Shown: positions 27,214 through 36,982, numbered from the stretch's first letter. The stretch is 53,597 nt of DNA from JADKFD01 sp050250665 (GCA_050250665.1 JBFWOF010000045.1:1-53597), one strand, 5' to 3'. The notes: generated by a model from the letters alone, not told the origin. Numbers and translations: made by a program.

Positions 27214-30200
27214 ATGTCACGTAATCGTCGCTTGAAGATCGGTCTGACGAAATTGCTGATCACCGCGGCGTTGGTGGTCGGAGCGCCAAACCTGGCCCTT
27301 GCGGCGCTGACGATCACGCCGATCACCTGGAATGTGATCGGGCTGGACAGCAACAGCCCGACCACCGGACCCTTTCAGTTCCCGGTCGCCGCCAGAGTGT
27401 GTGCAGTTGGCGCTGCTTCCAGCGGTTCGGTGTCTGCGACCTTCGCCTTTCAGACGGGCGGCACCAACAACGGCGACACCGGTTGCGCCGGCCCGGCCCC
27501 GTGCGTGACGGTCAGGACAGGCTCATTAAGCACCGTGCCGCTGGGCACTCTGGCCGCGGGCGCTTGTGCCGATGCCTATTTCGAGGTCGAGGTCAAGAAA
27601 GAGGCGGCCGCTTTTGACCGTGCTCGGCGCTATACCATCACCGCCAGCGACGGGGCCGAGTCGATCGTCACACCGCAGCCGCGGGAACTCTACATCCAGC
27701 GACTGATCTCCCAGAATCGCAACTCGGTTCAGGATGTGCGCTACAGCCCGCCCCTGACCTTGGTTTCGCCATTTCCTACGCCGCTGGGTTCAATGACTTC
27801 AGTCTCGGCAGGCGGCAATTTCGGGTTGGCGGTTGGCGGAATCTACGATATTCGGCTGGATGCCAGCACCGCTACCCAGGGTTACGAACAGCTGGAGACT
27901 TTTGCCAATTTCTCCAATGCCGTATTCCGTATCTTGCAGGTTGAATCCACCTATACCGCCAATACCAGCCCATTCTATGGCTCGCCCCCCGGCACGGGAC
28001 CGGCGACCACTTCTTTTCTTTACGCCAATGGCTGTAATTGGCAGTTGAGTCCGGTACTGCCCAATTATTTGGGCTGCCAAGGCTCGGGTAAGACTGGCGG
28101 AACCATTTCGACCACTTACCGGATTCAGGTATTGACAGTGCCAGGCGGGACTTCCTCGGCCTTGAATACGCTGATCTATGATTATTCCGGGTCCAGTTTT
28201 CATTACAATGCCGATACTAATGTCGGTGGTCGCACTATCGTCATCGTGGATCCGCTCTCGGCCACCTTCAGCAAGGCGTTCTCGCCGACCACGGTTCCGG
28301 CCAACGGCGTTTCCACCCTGACATTTACGATCAACAATCCCAACCTGACAGCAGTCAGCGGTTACAATTTCACCGACAATCTTCCGGCGGGACTGGTTGT
28401 AGCCAACCCGCCGAACGCTAGCACCTCGGGCTGCGGCACGCCGACCTTTGCGCCGAGCGCTGGCGCGACCAGCGTCAGCTTCGGCAATCCCACCCGTGGC
28501 AGCATCGCAGGCAATAGCAGCTGCTCGATATCCGTGAACGTCACCGCGGCCACCAATGGCAGCTACGTCAACGGCAGCAGCGTGGTCAGCGGCAATCCCA
28601 ATGCTGTGGAGTTGTTTGTCGACGGATCACCGACCGGGAGATTTGCCACAGCTACTCTGACGGTCAGCGCGGTGCTGCCGCCGCCATCAGGGACTTGCAC
28701 GTCTGGTTTGGTGGATACCTTGGCGGTCTGGGATATGAGCAACAACGCCACCGGGGCGCTGACGGCTCCATTTGGTCCGGCTCCTCCGGTCGTTGACAAC
28801 GTTCCGGGAGTGCCGGTTGCCAGATTTGTGGGATTCCCAGGTTCCGGCGCAGAGGCAGCTGTCGCAGCCACCGGTTCCCCCAATGCCAATTCATGGCAGG
28901 TTGGTGGCAACGGTACGGGCGTGTTTTTCTGGCCTGATTTCTTGCCTGCAACGCCCGTGGCAATCGGTACCAGGTATTTTGAATTCGAGTTGAACACCGC
29001 AGGGTACTACAATATTACTCTGACATCTTTGGTGAATTTCCTCCCTAGTGGCGGTTGGGCAAATGGCAATAACCAGGTGGCGCGCGGTTATTCGTCTTTG
29101 GATGGGGGCGGATATGGAACAACGCCAATTGCAACGACTACGGGGCTTTCCAAGAATTCATGGGCAAATGCGCTCAGTTTTACTGCGCCAACATCAGGGC
29201 TGACTACAACGAGATTCGGTTTGGTTTTTGCCGGAGCGAATACTAACGGGCAAGGCGATGATGCCGATGTGCATCTAGATAATGTTCAGATCAGCGGTTG
29301 CCGAATCATCAACCCGCTGACCATCACCAAGGCGTTTTCGCCGGCGACGATTGGCATCGGTCAGGCCTCGACGCTCACTTTCACCATCAGCAATCCGAAT
29401 GCAGCACCCGTGTCCGGTGTGACCGGAGTTGCGGTCAGTGATGTCATGCCGGCTGGCATTACCATCAATTCCTTCCCGACCAACACTTGCGGCGGAACGC
29501 TGAATCAGAGCCCCGCCGGCACCATCAACTTGACCAATGGAACGATCGCGGCCAGCGGCAGCTGCACCTTCACCGCGAACGTGACTGGTACCACAGCCGG
29601 TCTGAAACAGAATGTTTCTGGCGCTGTCAGTTCCACCCAAACCGGCACCAACACCGGCGCCAGTGGCATCGCCTCGGCCAATCTGCGGGTGGTCGCGCCG
29701 CCAGTGATTTCCAAGGTCTTCACCAACAAGCCGATTGTTGCCGGCGGCACTTCCGGGCTGACTTTCACGCTCAGCAATCCGAATACCGGTTACAACATGA
29801 CCAGTGTCGGCTTTAGCGATACCTTCCCGGTAGCACCGGGCGCCATGGTCGTGGCGACACCGCCTTCGGCTGTCAATAACTGTGGCGGAACCTGGACGAC
29901 CACGGCAGGGGCGGGGTCCGTGACCCTCTCTGGTGTCAGTCTTGGGGCAGGTGCCAGTTGCACCGTGTCAGTGCGGGTGCTTGCACCAGTCGCGGGTACC
30001 TACAACAACACCAGCGGTGCCGTGTCGCATGTGATCAACGCGGCTACGCTGAACGGCAACACTGCCAGTGACAGCCTGACCGCCAACGCTCCCGCGCCCA
30101 AGATCGGTCTGCAGAAGCGCATCAGCCTGTCGCCGAGTGGTCCCTGGGGTGAGTTCGTGTCACTGGCGCCCAGCGGTCAGGTGTATTACCAGTTCACCAT

Positions 30201-33200
30201 CGAGAACACCGGCGACACGATCCTGAATAGACCGGTTTCAGGCTTCTGGATCACCGATCCGCTGATTGCCGGAGGGCCGTTCTGTGCGGGGCCGCCGACC
30301 ACTTTGACCCTGCCGACTGTGTCCGACACTCATATCTACGAATGCGTGGTGGGCCCGATTACCGTCAGCGGCGCGGCGACCACGGTATTGAACACGGCGA
30401 CGGCCACGGGAACGCCGCCCAGTGGCCCCGATGTCACGGCTACCAACACCGCGTCCTACACCACCAAGTTGCCCGATCTGCTGGTCACGAAGTCGCGTAT
30501 TGCGCCCGCGGGTCCGGTGAATACCAATACCGCGGTCAACGTGACTTACCGTATCAACGTGACCAATCAGGGGCCGCCGGCTACGGTCAATGACACGGTG
30601 GCGCCGGTGGTGATCGAGGACACGCTGCGTTCCGGGATCACCTATGTCAGCTTCACCTCGGCTGATCCTTTCTGGTCGTGCACCCTGGTGCAGACCTCGC
30701 CTCTGCACAAGATTTCCTGTACCTATTCGGGCGTACTGAGCGCCGGTACCAGCAGTTCCTTCGACGTGACCGTGCTGGTGGCTGCAGCAACGCCGGACAT
30801 CAACAATGTCGCCGTGGGACTGAATGGCGGCGATCCGGTCTGCAATCAGACCAGTCCCACGCCGGCAACCAAGTGCAAGGGCACCTTCACCGAGGGCACG
30901 GTACCGGTGACGCTGTCGAAGGTCGCCGTGCAGATCGAGAACGGCTTGCTGGTAGTGCGCTTCGGCACGGCTGTCGAGGCCGGCTCACTCGGTTTCAGAG
31001 TGCTCGCAGGGAAACCCGCCGACCGCGCACTGCAGACGGTCAACGACAATTTTGTGCCAGCCTCCGGATCCAGTCTCGCGCCACGAAGCTATGAGGTTCG
31101 CGGCCCCTACACCGGTCAGACCGAGGTCTGGATCGAGGAAGTCGGCGTCGATAGCGGGCTGACCCGATACGGCCCGTTCGCAGTAGGGTCCAGCACCGGC
31201 GAAAGTGACCTCGCTTTTGCCACCGATTGGGCTTCGGTGGCGGCAGAGCAGGCCAGCTTCCGTCTGGCGCAACGTTCGGCCTTGCAGGCACGGGGCGGTG
31301 AGCCGCTTGAGGCGGAAGTGCGGGTGGCGACCACTGGCTTGGTGACCGTGAGTTATGAGGACTTGCTGGCGCAGGGCATCGACTGGCAGGGCGTGCCCGC
31401 GCACCAGATTCGACTGAGTCAGGGCTCGCAGGCGCAGCCACTGCGCTATGAAGGGCCGGAGCTGTTTGGGCCAGGGTCGGTGCTGAGCTTCCTTGGCAAG
31501 GCAGTGGAGGGAAGTTTGTACACGCGAACTGCCGCCTATCGCCTGAGTCAGGTGGACGGCTCATCGCCGATGCGTACGGTGTTCGCTGGTGCCGGGACAC
31601 TTGCGACAACCAACGCCGTCCGGGATCGCTTCGAGCACGCCCCGAACCGGGGCTATGACTTCACCTCGCCGAGCGGTGATCCCTGGTACGCGGCCCGCAT
31701 CCTGCGCGTGTACTCGGCATCGGCATCGGCAACCGAAACCTTCAACCTGCCTGAGATGGCGTCGGGGCTGGTTCCGGAACGCATGGAAATTGACCTCTGG
31801 GGCGGCATTGACTTCCCGGATGGTCCTGAGCACAGCGTACGGCTGCTTCTCAATGGCACCGAGATCGCCACGCGTCTTTTTGACGGAATCACCCGCGAAC
31901 TGGTTGCTGTCGACCTGCCCCAGGGCTTGCTGCGCAGTGGCGCGAACACGCTCACCGTCGAGTTGGTGGGCAACACCGGTCTGTATGCCGATCTGGTCTA
32001 TCTGGAGGCGATCCGGGTTGATTACACGAAGCGCCTGCGGGTTGTCGGGGATCAGTTGGCTTTTGCCGGTCCGGCGATGCCGACTGGTGGTGTGATGCCG
32101 GTCAGCGACCAGATCTTCAGCAACAACATCGAACAGGGCGGTGCTCCCGCGTGCAGGGCAAACGAGGCCGGCTGCACGGCGTTCCGCGTGGACGGTCTGA
32201 CGCGGGATGACGTGGTGGTGATGCGCCAGCGCCAGAATGGCCCTGCCGAGGAACTGTCCGGACTGAGATTCACATCAGTGCCGGGTGGCTATGAGCTGGC
32301 CTTCGCGGTTGCTTCAGCGGCCGGAGACCGCTACTGGATCCAGCCCCGAAGCGGAACCGTGAGCGCGAGCCTTGCGGTCAAACCCAGAGTGAGCGACCCG
32401 CTTGCGGGTCCCTCGGCGGACTATCTGATCGTGTCCCACCCCAGCTTCATCAACAGCCTTGGGCCGTTGGTGGCTGCTCGTCAGGCAGAAGGTCTGAGCG
32501 TGCGCGTGATCAATGTCGAGGACCTCTACGATTACTATGACAGTGGCACTTTCGGTCCGACGGCCATCCGGCTCGCCTTGAGGGATGCAGAAGCCCGCCT
32601 CGGTACGCGCTATGTGCTGCTCGTGGGTGGCGATACCTACGACTACTTCAACTACGGTGGCAGCAATTCGACCAGTTTCGTGCCCACCAACTACCGCCAC
32701 ACCGGTACGCTGATTCGCTATGCACCGGTGGACTCGGTCTATGGTGAGACTGAGGATGGCGGTCAATTTGCACTGGCAATCGGCCGGTTTCCTGTGCGAA
32801 CCGTGGCCGAACTGAATGCGGTCATCGACAAGACTCTGGCATTCCAGAACTCGACCCGTGTTCCGAGTTATTTCAAGAGCAGTGACCGCGATCAGGGCAG
32901 TCTGAATTTTGATGCCTATTCAGATACGGTCGGGAATGCGCTCGGTTCGGGTTGGACGCGCGGCGGTATCAGTCTGCGCAACTATCCCTCCGGTTCAGCG
33001 GGTGTGGCGATGGCTCGCAATGATCTGGTTGCGGCGGTCAACGCTGGCCAATCGCTGGTCAGCTTCTTTGGCCACAGCTCGCCAAACTCCTGGTCACGAG
33101 AGAGTCTGGTGACAGCCGCTGGCGTCTACGGCGGCATGTTCGCCAATGCGCAATCGCCGATGGTCGTATGGCAGTTGGGCTGCTATGGCAGTTACTTCGT

Positions 33201-33468
33201 CGATCCCGTGTACAACACGGTGGCGCATGGTCTGATGCTGCAGGCGAACGGCGGCGGCGCGGCTGCCGTCTTGGGCGCAGGTGCACTGACCAACACGGCC
33301 AGCGATATCGCCTGGATGACGGCCCTGTCGCCGCTGCTCCCCACCGACCGCCTCGGCGACGCCCTGCGTGCGTCCCAGCAACAGCTCAAGCTGTCGGGTG
33401 ATCAGTTCGATGACGTCAGTGTGGGCGCCAATCTGCTGGGTGATCCGGCGTTGAAGCTAGGGCAGTAG
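27214..33468 (+). CDS. secreted C25 cysteine peptidase, paralogue 3 (DUF11-type repeats)
   Basis: This is a 2084-residue exported protein. The signal peptide is 1-30 (ITAALVVGAPNLALA). A beta domain (31-345) is followed by repeated DUF11-like adhesion modules from about 348, 700 and 830 and again at about 965-1226. The first two open with KAFSPTTV and KAFSPATI. A lower-GC jelly-roll-like domain (about 493-696) is inserted between them. The shared module (VTLSKVAVQIENG) starts near 1231. PorU-like domains (LWGGIDFPDG) and the C25 domain (about 1733-2084) follow. The catalytic residues are His1954 (FFGHSSP) and Cys1990 (LGCYGSYF). It ends LLGDPALKLGQ. It is convergent with, and only 3 bases from, the next gene. 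Confidence 0.87.
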   Translation: MSRNRRLKIGLTKLLITAALVVGAPNLALAALTITPITWNVIGLDSNSPTTGPFQFPVAARVCAVGAASSGSVSATFAFQTGGTNNGDTGCAGPAPCVTVRTGSLSTVPLGTLAAGACADAYFEVEVKKEAAAFDRARRYTITASDGAESIVTPQPRELYIQRLISQNRNSVQDVRYSPPLTLVSPFPTPLGSMTSVSAGGNFGLAVGGIYDIRLDASTATQGYEQLETFANFSNAVFRILQVESTYTANTSPFYGSPPGTGPATTSFLYANGCNWQLSPVLPNYLGCQGSGKTGGTISTTYRIQVLTVPGGTSSALNTLIYDYSGSSFHYNADTNVGGRTIVIVDPLSATFSKAFSPTTVPANGVSTLTFTINNPNLTAVSGYNFTDNLPAGLVVANPPNASTSGCGTPTFAPSAGATSVSFGNPTRGSIAGNSSCSISVNVTAATNGSYVNGSSVVSGNPNAVELFVDGSPTGRFATATLTVSAVLPPPSGTCTSGLVDTLAVWDMSNNATGALTAPFGPAPPVVDNVPGVPVARFVGFPGSGAEAAVAATGSPNANSWQVGGNGTGVFFWPDFLPATPVAIGTRYFEFELNTAGYYNITLTSLVNFLPSGGWANGNNQVARGYSSLDGGGYGTTPIATTTGLSKNSWANALSFTAPTSGLTTTRFGLVFAGANTNGQGDDADVHLDNVQISGCRIINPLTITKAFSPATIGIGQASTLTFTISNPNAAPVSGVTGVAVSDVMPAGITINSFPTNTCGGTLNQSPAGTINLTNGTIAASGSCTFTANVTGTTAGLKQNVSGAVSSTQTGTNTGASGIASANLRVVAPPVISKVFTNKPIVAGGTSGLTFTLSNPNTGYNMTSVGFSDTFPVAPGAMVVATPPSAVNNCGGTWTTTAGAGSVTLSGVSLGAGASCTVSVRVLAPVAGTYNNTSGAVSHVINAATLNGNTASDSLTANAPAPKIGLQKRISLSPSGPWGEFVSLAPSGQVYYQFTIENTGDTILNRPVSGFWITDPLIAGGPFCAGPPTTLTLPTVSDTHIYECVVGPITVSGAATTVLNTATATGTPPSGPDVTATNTASYTTKLPDLLVTKSRIAPAGPVNTNTAVNVTYRINVTNQGPPATVNDTVAPVVIEDTLRSGITYVSFTSADPFWSCTLVQTSPLHKISCTYSGVLSAGTSSSFDVTVLVAAATPDINNVAVGLNGGDPVCNQTSPTPATKCKGTFTEGTVPVTLSKVAVQIENGLLVVRFGTAVEAGSLGFRVLAGKPADRALQTVNDNFVPASGSSLAPRSYEVRGPYTGQTEVWIEEVGVDSGLTRYGPFAVGSSTGESDLAFATDWASVAAEQASFRLAQRSALQARGGEPLEAEVRVATTGLVTVSYEDLLAQGIDWQGVPAHQIRLSQGSQAQPLRYEGPELFGPGSVLSFLGKAVEGSLYTRTAAYRLSQVDGSSPMRTVFAGAGTLATTNAVRDRFEHAPNRGYDFTSPSGDPWYAARILRVYSASASATETFNLPEMASGLVPERMEIDLWGGIDFPDGPEHSVRLLLNGTEIATRLFDGITRELVAVDLPQGLLRSGANTLTVELVGNTGLYADLVYLEAIRVDYTKRLRVVGDQLAFAGPAMPTGGVMPVSDQIFSNNIEQGGAPACRANEAGCTAFRVDGLTRDDVVVMRQRQNGPAEELSGLRFTSVPGGYELAFAVASAAGDRYWIQPRSGTVSASLAVKPRVSDPLAGPSADYLIVSHPSFINSLGPLVAARQAEGLSVRVINVEDLYDYYDSGTFGPTAIRLALRDAEARLGTRYVLLVGGDTYDYFNYGGSNSTSFVPTNYRHTGTLIRYAPVDSVYGETEDGGQFALAIGRFPVRTVAELNAVIDKTLAFQNSTRVPSYFKSSDRDQGSLNFDAYSDTVGNALGSGWTRGGISLRNYPSGSAGVAMARNDLVAAVNAGQSLVSFFGHSSPNSWSRESLVTAAGVYGGMFANAQSPMVVWQLGCYGSYFVDPVYNTVAHGLMLQANGGGAAAVLGAGALTNTASDIAWMTALSPLLPTDRLGDALRASQQQLKLSGDQFDDVSVGANLLGDPALKLGQ

Positions 33469-33471
33469 GCC

Positions 33472-34722
33472 TCAGTTCTCGAAGCCGTCGGCAAAATAGC
33501 CGTCGGCGGGATAGGCCACGTAAAGTGCGCCCTGACCGGTAAAAGCGCCGTTGCTGCCAAAGGCACCAACGGCGAAGAGCTGATCCCTGGCGTAGCTGAG
33601 TGCGTGGCCAAAGTTGGCGCCGTCGGTAGCGGTCAGTCGAGTCTGGCTCAGCCACTGGCTGCCATCGAATTGGTAGACATAGACGGCGCCTGCGCCGATG
33701 CAGCCAGAAGCATTCAGGCAGTAGGCGCCAACCAGAATTTCTGTTCCATGCACAGCAACTGCCTGCCCGAAGCGCTCCTGCGCCTGTGCCTGGGTCGAGC
33801 GCAACTTGGCTTCCTGTTGCCAACTGCCATTGCGTCGGAATACATAGGCCGAACCAGCTTCGATGCCGGCAGGCTTGTCATCGTTGCCTGCGCCGCCGAT
33901 CAGAACGTCTCCCGAAAGCGCGACCGACAGGCCCAGACGGTCGCCGTTGGCGCGATCATCGGCGTACAGGGGTGGTCCTTCGAAACTGAGTCCGCCAACC
34001 AGCGTTAGTACCCGCAGTGCGCCAGTATCCATGACCATGGCCGGATCGTCGGCCAGAGGCGCGCCGACCACTATTCTGTTGCCGTCAATGACCAGGGATT
34101 GCCCAAATCGACCGCCAGTGCCGAGGTCGCTGTACAGGGTAGTTGGTGCGCTGATCGAGGGACCGCTCAGGTCATAGACATGCACTGCGCCGAGTTCGAT
34201 ATTGGCCTGTTGCGCCTTGGGTTCTCCAGTGGCCAGCCGGCTGCCATCTGCCGAAATTGCCACGGCGGTGCCGAAATTCCCGGTTTCTGCTGGAGCTGGC
34301 GGATTGACGGTAGCCATCAATGCGTACATGCCGCCTACCGCTGGGCGACGGTACAGGTATACGCGACCGGTGTTGAGGCCAAAGCTGTCGTCGGCAGGGG
34401 CTCCGATGGCCAGCAATTCGCCCTCAGGTCCACCCAAGGCCACAGCAAGTCCGAAGCTGTCGTTGGCAATGCCCGACTCTAGTCGCTGCTCGATCTGAAC
34501 GACCGTAGCGCCCGGCAACAGTCGGGCAATGGCGACATAGGTGCCTACCGAGCCACCGGCAATGTAGGCGCCACCGGAGGTGATTGGAGCTGCAGAAACA
34601 CTGAATCCCAATCCGTCATTGGCGACGCCCAGGGGATCGATGAGGCGCGGGCCGACTTCATAGGCGGCGCCGGCTTCCGTGGCCATTTTGAGCAAGACCA
34701 ACGCAAGGATGCTCAGCCGCAT
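33472..34722 (-). CDS. secreted FG-GAP (beta-propeller) protein with FADGFE-type C-terminus
   Basis: This is a 416-residue protein with a short signal peptide (LSILALVLLKMATEAGAA). It has at least five FG-GAP/integrin-alpha-like blade repeats: NDSFGLAVAL, TGNFGTAVAISADG, GGRFGQSLVIDG, GDRLGLSVALSG and QERFGQAVAVHG. Each is followed by a VYLYRR- or VYVYQF-type strand. Seven-bladed propellers of this kind serve in surface binding. It ends DGYFADGFEN; a terminal FxDGFE-like tail recurs in secreted proteins of Xanthomonadales relatives and may be a sorting signal. It lies downstream of the lasso genes on the same strand, with a 196-base gap. Confidence 0.8.
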   Translation of the reverse strand: MRLSILALVLLKMATEAGAAYEVGPRLIDPLGVANDGLGFSVSAAPITSGGAYIAGGSVGTYVAIARLLPGATVVQIEQRLESGIANDSFGLAVALGGPEGELLAIGAPADDSFGLNTGRVYLYRRPAVGGMYALMATVNPPAPAETGNFGTAVAISADGSRLATGEPKAQQANIELGAVHVYDLSGPSISAPTTLYSDLGTGGRFGQSLVIDGNRIVVGAPLADDPAMVMDTGALRVLTLVGGLSFEGPPLYADDRANGDRLGLSVALSGDVLIGGAGNDDKPAGIEAGSAYVFRRNGSWQQEAKLRSTQAQAQERFGQAVAVHGTEILVGAYCLNASGCIGAGAVYVYQFDGSQWLSQTRLTATDGANFGHALSYARDQLFAVGAFGSNGAFTGQGALYVAYPADGYFADGFEN

Positions 34723-34918
34723 GAGGGATACGCACCCGCTGGGAAAGGATTGAGACTAGGGCTCAGGGGAAAATTGTGCCCGATTGGGCGCGTCGACGTC
34801 GCAAGCAGCCGGGTGCAGGTTTACCCTCGACACCGCAATGCCCGGAGAAGCGATGGGCAGTCGACATATGCGCGCAGTGGACAGCAGCGTGGCCCTGTGC
34901 GCGATCCTTCGAGAAGGA

Positions 34919-35080
34919 TCAGAACTGCTGGATGCCAGGATTGCCGCTATCGCCGGTGCCGAGCGATCCACCCAGTGTCACCTCGCGAAGGTCTCCGAGG
35001 CAGCGGAGTTCGGGTTTCTCGTATGACGGCGACGGCGCTTGTTGTTCCGGTGCCAGGTAGACATCGGTTGCGTCGATCAT
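34919..35080 (-). CDS. candidate lasso peptide precursor
   Basis: This is 53 residues from the ATG at 35080 (AAGGG eight to nine bases upstream), or 60 from an ATG at 35101 that lacks a ribosome site. The leader contains YEKPELRCLGDLREVT, a perfect match to the Y-x2-P-x-L-x3-G-x5-T motif recognised by B1 proteins in lasso systems. With Thr at the penultimate leader position, the core is GGSLGTGDSGNPGIQQF (17 residues). Gly1 and Asp8 would close an 8-residue macrolactam ring, with tail SGNPGIQQF. It lies 159 bases downstream of the cyclase on the same strand. No B1 or B2 gene is in the window, so maturation is unproven. The product's activity is unknown. Confidence 0.8.
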   Translation of the reverse strand: MIDATDVYLAPEQQAPSPSYEKPELRCLGDLREVTLGGSLGTGDSGNPGIQQF

Positions 35081-35239
35081 GAATGGCGCCCTTGTTTTCA
35101 TGCGCGGAGTTTAGGTCAGTGGAGGTGAAGGAACAAGCTACTCGGACCTGCATGAAATCCATCGCTCAGCATCCAGACCTTGATTTCGACCCGATCGGAT
35201 GTCCTGTGAGTGCCTTGCAGGATGGGGTGGCAGTGGAGC

Positions 35240-36982
35240 TTACGGATCCGACCGGTTTTCGATGAACTGCGACCAGCAGCCCAGAGACGATGCCAGCCAT
35301 CTGGAAATGGCCAGATTGTCGCCGGAAAGTCTTCCCATGGCTGTCTGGTCCAGAAATCGTCGCCGGCTTGCGCTGACGGCGTCGAACCAATGCTCGAGAG
35401 CATCTTTCCTGTTCTCGATCACGGCATCGAAAACGGGGGTCAGGTCCGAGCTTTTTCTGCGTTTGCGCAGTGTCTCTGGCAAGATTCCACGCATGGCCTC
35501 GCGCAGCAGCCACTTGCGTTGGCCCTGTCGTGTAAACAGATCCGCCGGCAGGGAAAGACACCAGCGGGTGAGTTGATGGTCCCGGAAGGGCTGGCGATGC
35601 TCCAGGCCATGACGGGTGGCATACCACTGCTCGGCACTGGCATCAAAGGCCGCGGTACTCCCGAGCAAGCGCATGCACTGCTGTGGTCGCGGGAAATCCC
35701 GAAACTGACGAATTTCCGCATCCATGCGATGCTCGATGAGACGACGATAGTTCGGTCGCAGCCAATCCAAACGGTCCGAGTGCAGTTTCACGCGCCCAAA
35801 CAGGCGCGATAACGGACGACGAACAGCGGTGTTCTGGATCATGGCACTCAGGCCCTCCCGACTGAGAAGGTATGCCAACTGCTCCCGGAGCACGCCCCAG
35901 CGTCGAAAGCGAATGGCGTTCACCACCCATTCGACGTCCCCGGCAAAAAGATCATCGGCAAAGCCACCGTCCAGGCAAACGTCCACGCCGGCGGCTGCCA
36001 TCGCCCGGTAGCTGACTTCCTTCCACGGGCGGAAAGGCGATTGCACGGGATGATCGGGACAAATCGGATGCAACTCGGCATCGGCAAAGGGCAGAAGTTG
36101 GTCGGCCGGGAAGTTGTGATGATGCATGCCCAGGCTGCGAGCCAGTTCGGCCGCCAAGGTGCTCTCGTCGATCTCGGGATAGCCGGGGAGCCCCTGCGTG
36201 ACGGTCAGCGTGTCTGGTCGTCTGCGCCCCGCAATCGCTGCGATCGAGCTCGAATCGAGACCGGCACTGAGCGAAATGCCGACTCTCGCGGCACCCCGAC
36301 AGGCTCGCTCCACGCTGCTGTGCAGCAATTGTCCGAATCGATCGACGATCTGCTCATCGGACATGCCGCGCCAGGCGTGATCCGGCTCCAATCGGGTCTG
36401 AACCTGGCGCTCGCCGGTGGCATCCAGGTGCAGTTGTGCGCCGGCGGGAATCTGGTGGATGTCGCGGTAGATGGTTTCGGTTGGGGCAGGAGAAAGTCCG
36501 GCAAGGAATGCTGCCAGATAGCCATCGTCAAGTTCATCGGAAATGGCTGGGTGCGCCCGCAGAATGTGCTCGCCAGAAGCCACGACCAGCCCGCCGGGGA
36601 TGCGCGCATACACCAGACGACGCTGCCCCATTAGATCCCGGCACAGGCTGACGCGCAGCGTCGGCAGATGCAGACCTATGGCGGAAGTCGCGGAGCCATC
36701 CATGAGGACCGCTTCCGGCCATTGATCGCTGTCGCCGAGTGACGTAGGCGCGGGTCCAGCCGCCCGATCGAGCATGAACAGCCAGTGCCCGTCACCGGCA
36801 CCATGCAGCAATGACGGTGACTCCTGAGCCCTGGTGCTGGCGGTGTAAGCTCTGAATCCCGGCCCGCCTTTCTCCGTTCCCGCGTGGCGACTGCCAGCGC
36901 TGGCGCGTGCCCGCAAGCGTCGCCAGGTGTCTGCGGGCGGTTCAGTCTCGCGCCAGCTCAGCCAGAGCAACAAGGTGGCCAT
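35240..36982 (-). CDS. asparagine-synthetase-like lasso peptide cyclase
   Basis: This is a 580-residue AsnB-type protein. The N-terminal glutaminase-like part (about 1-200) is degenerate and lacks the Cys2 nucleophile, as in lasso cyclases. It keeps only CRDLMGQRRLVYAR and IHQIPAGAQLHLD. The synthetase domain has PP-loop SLSAGLDSSS (237-246) and LDGGFADDLFAGD (337-349), and ends with the RKWLLREAMRGILPETLRKR region. It would adenylate the Asp8 side chain of the core peptide for attack by Gly1. It is divergent from the response regulator. Without the precursor next door, a stand-alone amidotransferase-like enzyme would be the alternative call. No clear ribosome site precedes the ATG. Confidence 0.82.
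   Translation of the reverse strand: MATLLLWLSWRETEPPADTWRRLRARASAGSRHAGTEKGGPGFRAYTASTRAQESPSLLHGAGDGHWLFMLDRAAGPAPTSLGDSDQWPEAVLMDGSATSAIGLHLPTLRVSLCRDLMGQRRLVYARIPGGLVVASGEHILRAHPAISDELDDGYLAAFLAGLSPAPTETIYRDIHQIPAGAQLHLDATGERQVQTRLEPDHAWRGMSDEQIVDRFGQLLHSSVERACRGAARVGISLSAGLDSSSIAAIAGRRRPDTLTVTQGLPGYPEIDESTLAAELARSLGMHHHNFPADQLLPFADAELHPICPDHPVQSPFRPWKEVSYRAMAAAGVDVCLDGGFADDLFAGDVEWVVNAIRFRRWGVLREQLAYLLSREGLSAMIQNTAVRRPLSRLFGRVKLHSDRLDWLRPNYRRLIEHRMDAEIRQFRDFPRPQQCMRLLGSTAAFDASAEQWYATRHGLEHRQPFRDHQLTRWCLSLPADLFTRQGQRKWLLREAMRGILPETLRKRRKSSDLTPVFDAVIENRKDALEHWFDAVSASRRRFLDQTAMGRLSGDNLAISRWLASSLGCWSQFIENRSDP

Noticed and set aside
15618..33468. Type IX secretion substrates
   Set aside because: None of the three C25 proteins has a C-terminal sorting domain, and no por or sov genes are in the window; ordinary Sec signals are present.
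34750..35082. 110-codon plus-strand frame across the lasso precursor
   Set aside because: Antisense to the precursor; no motif and no ribosome site.
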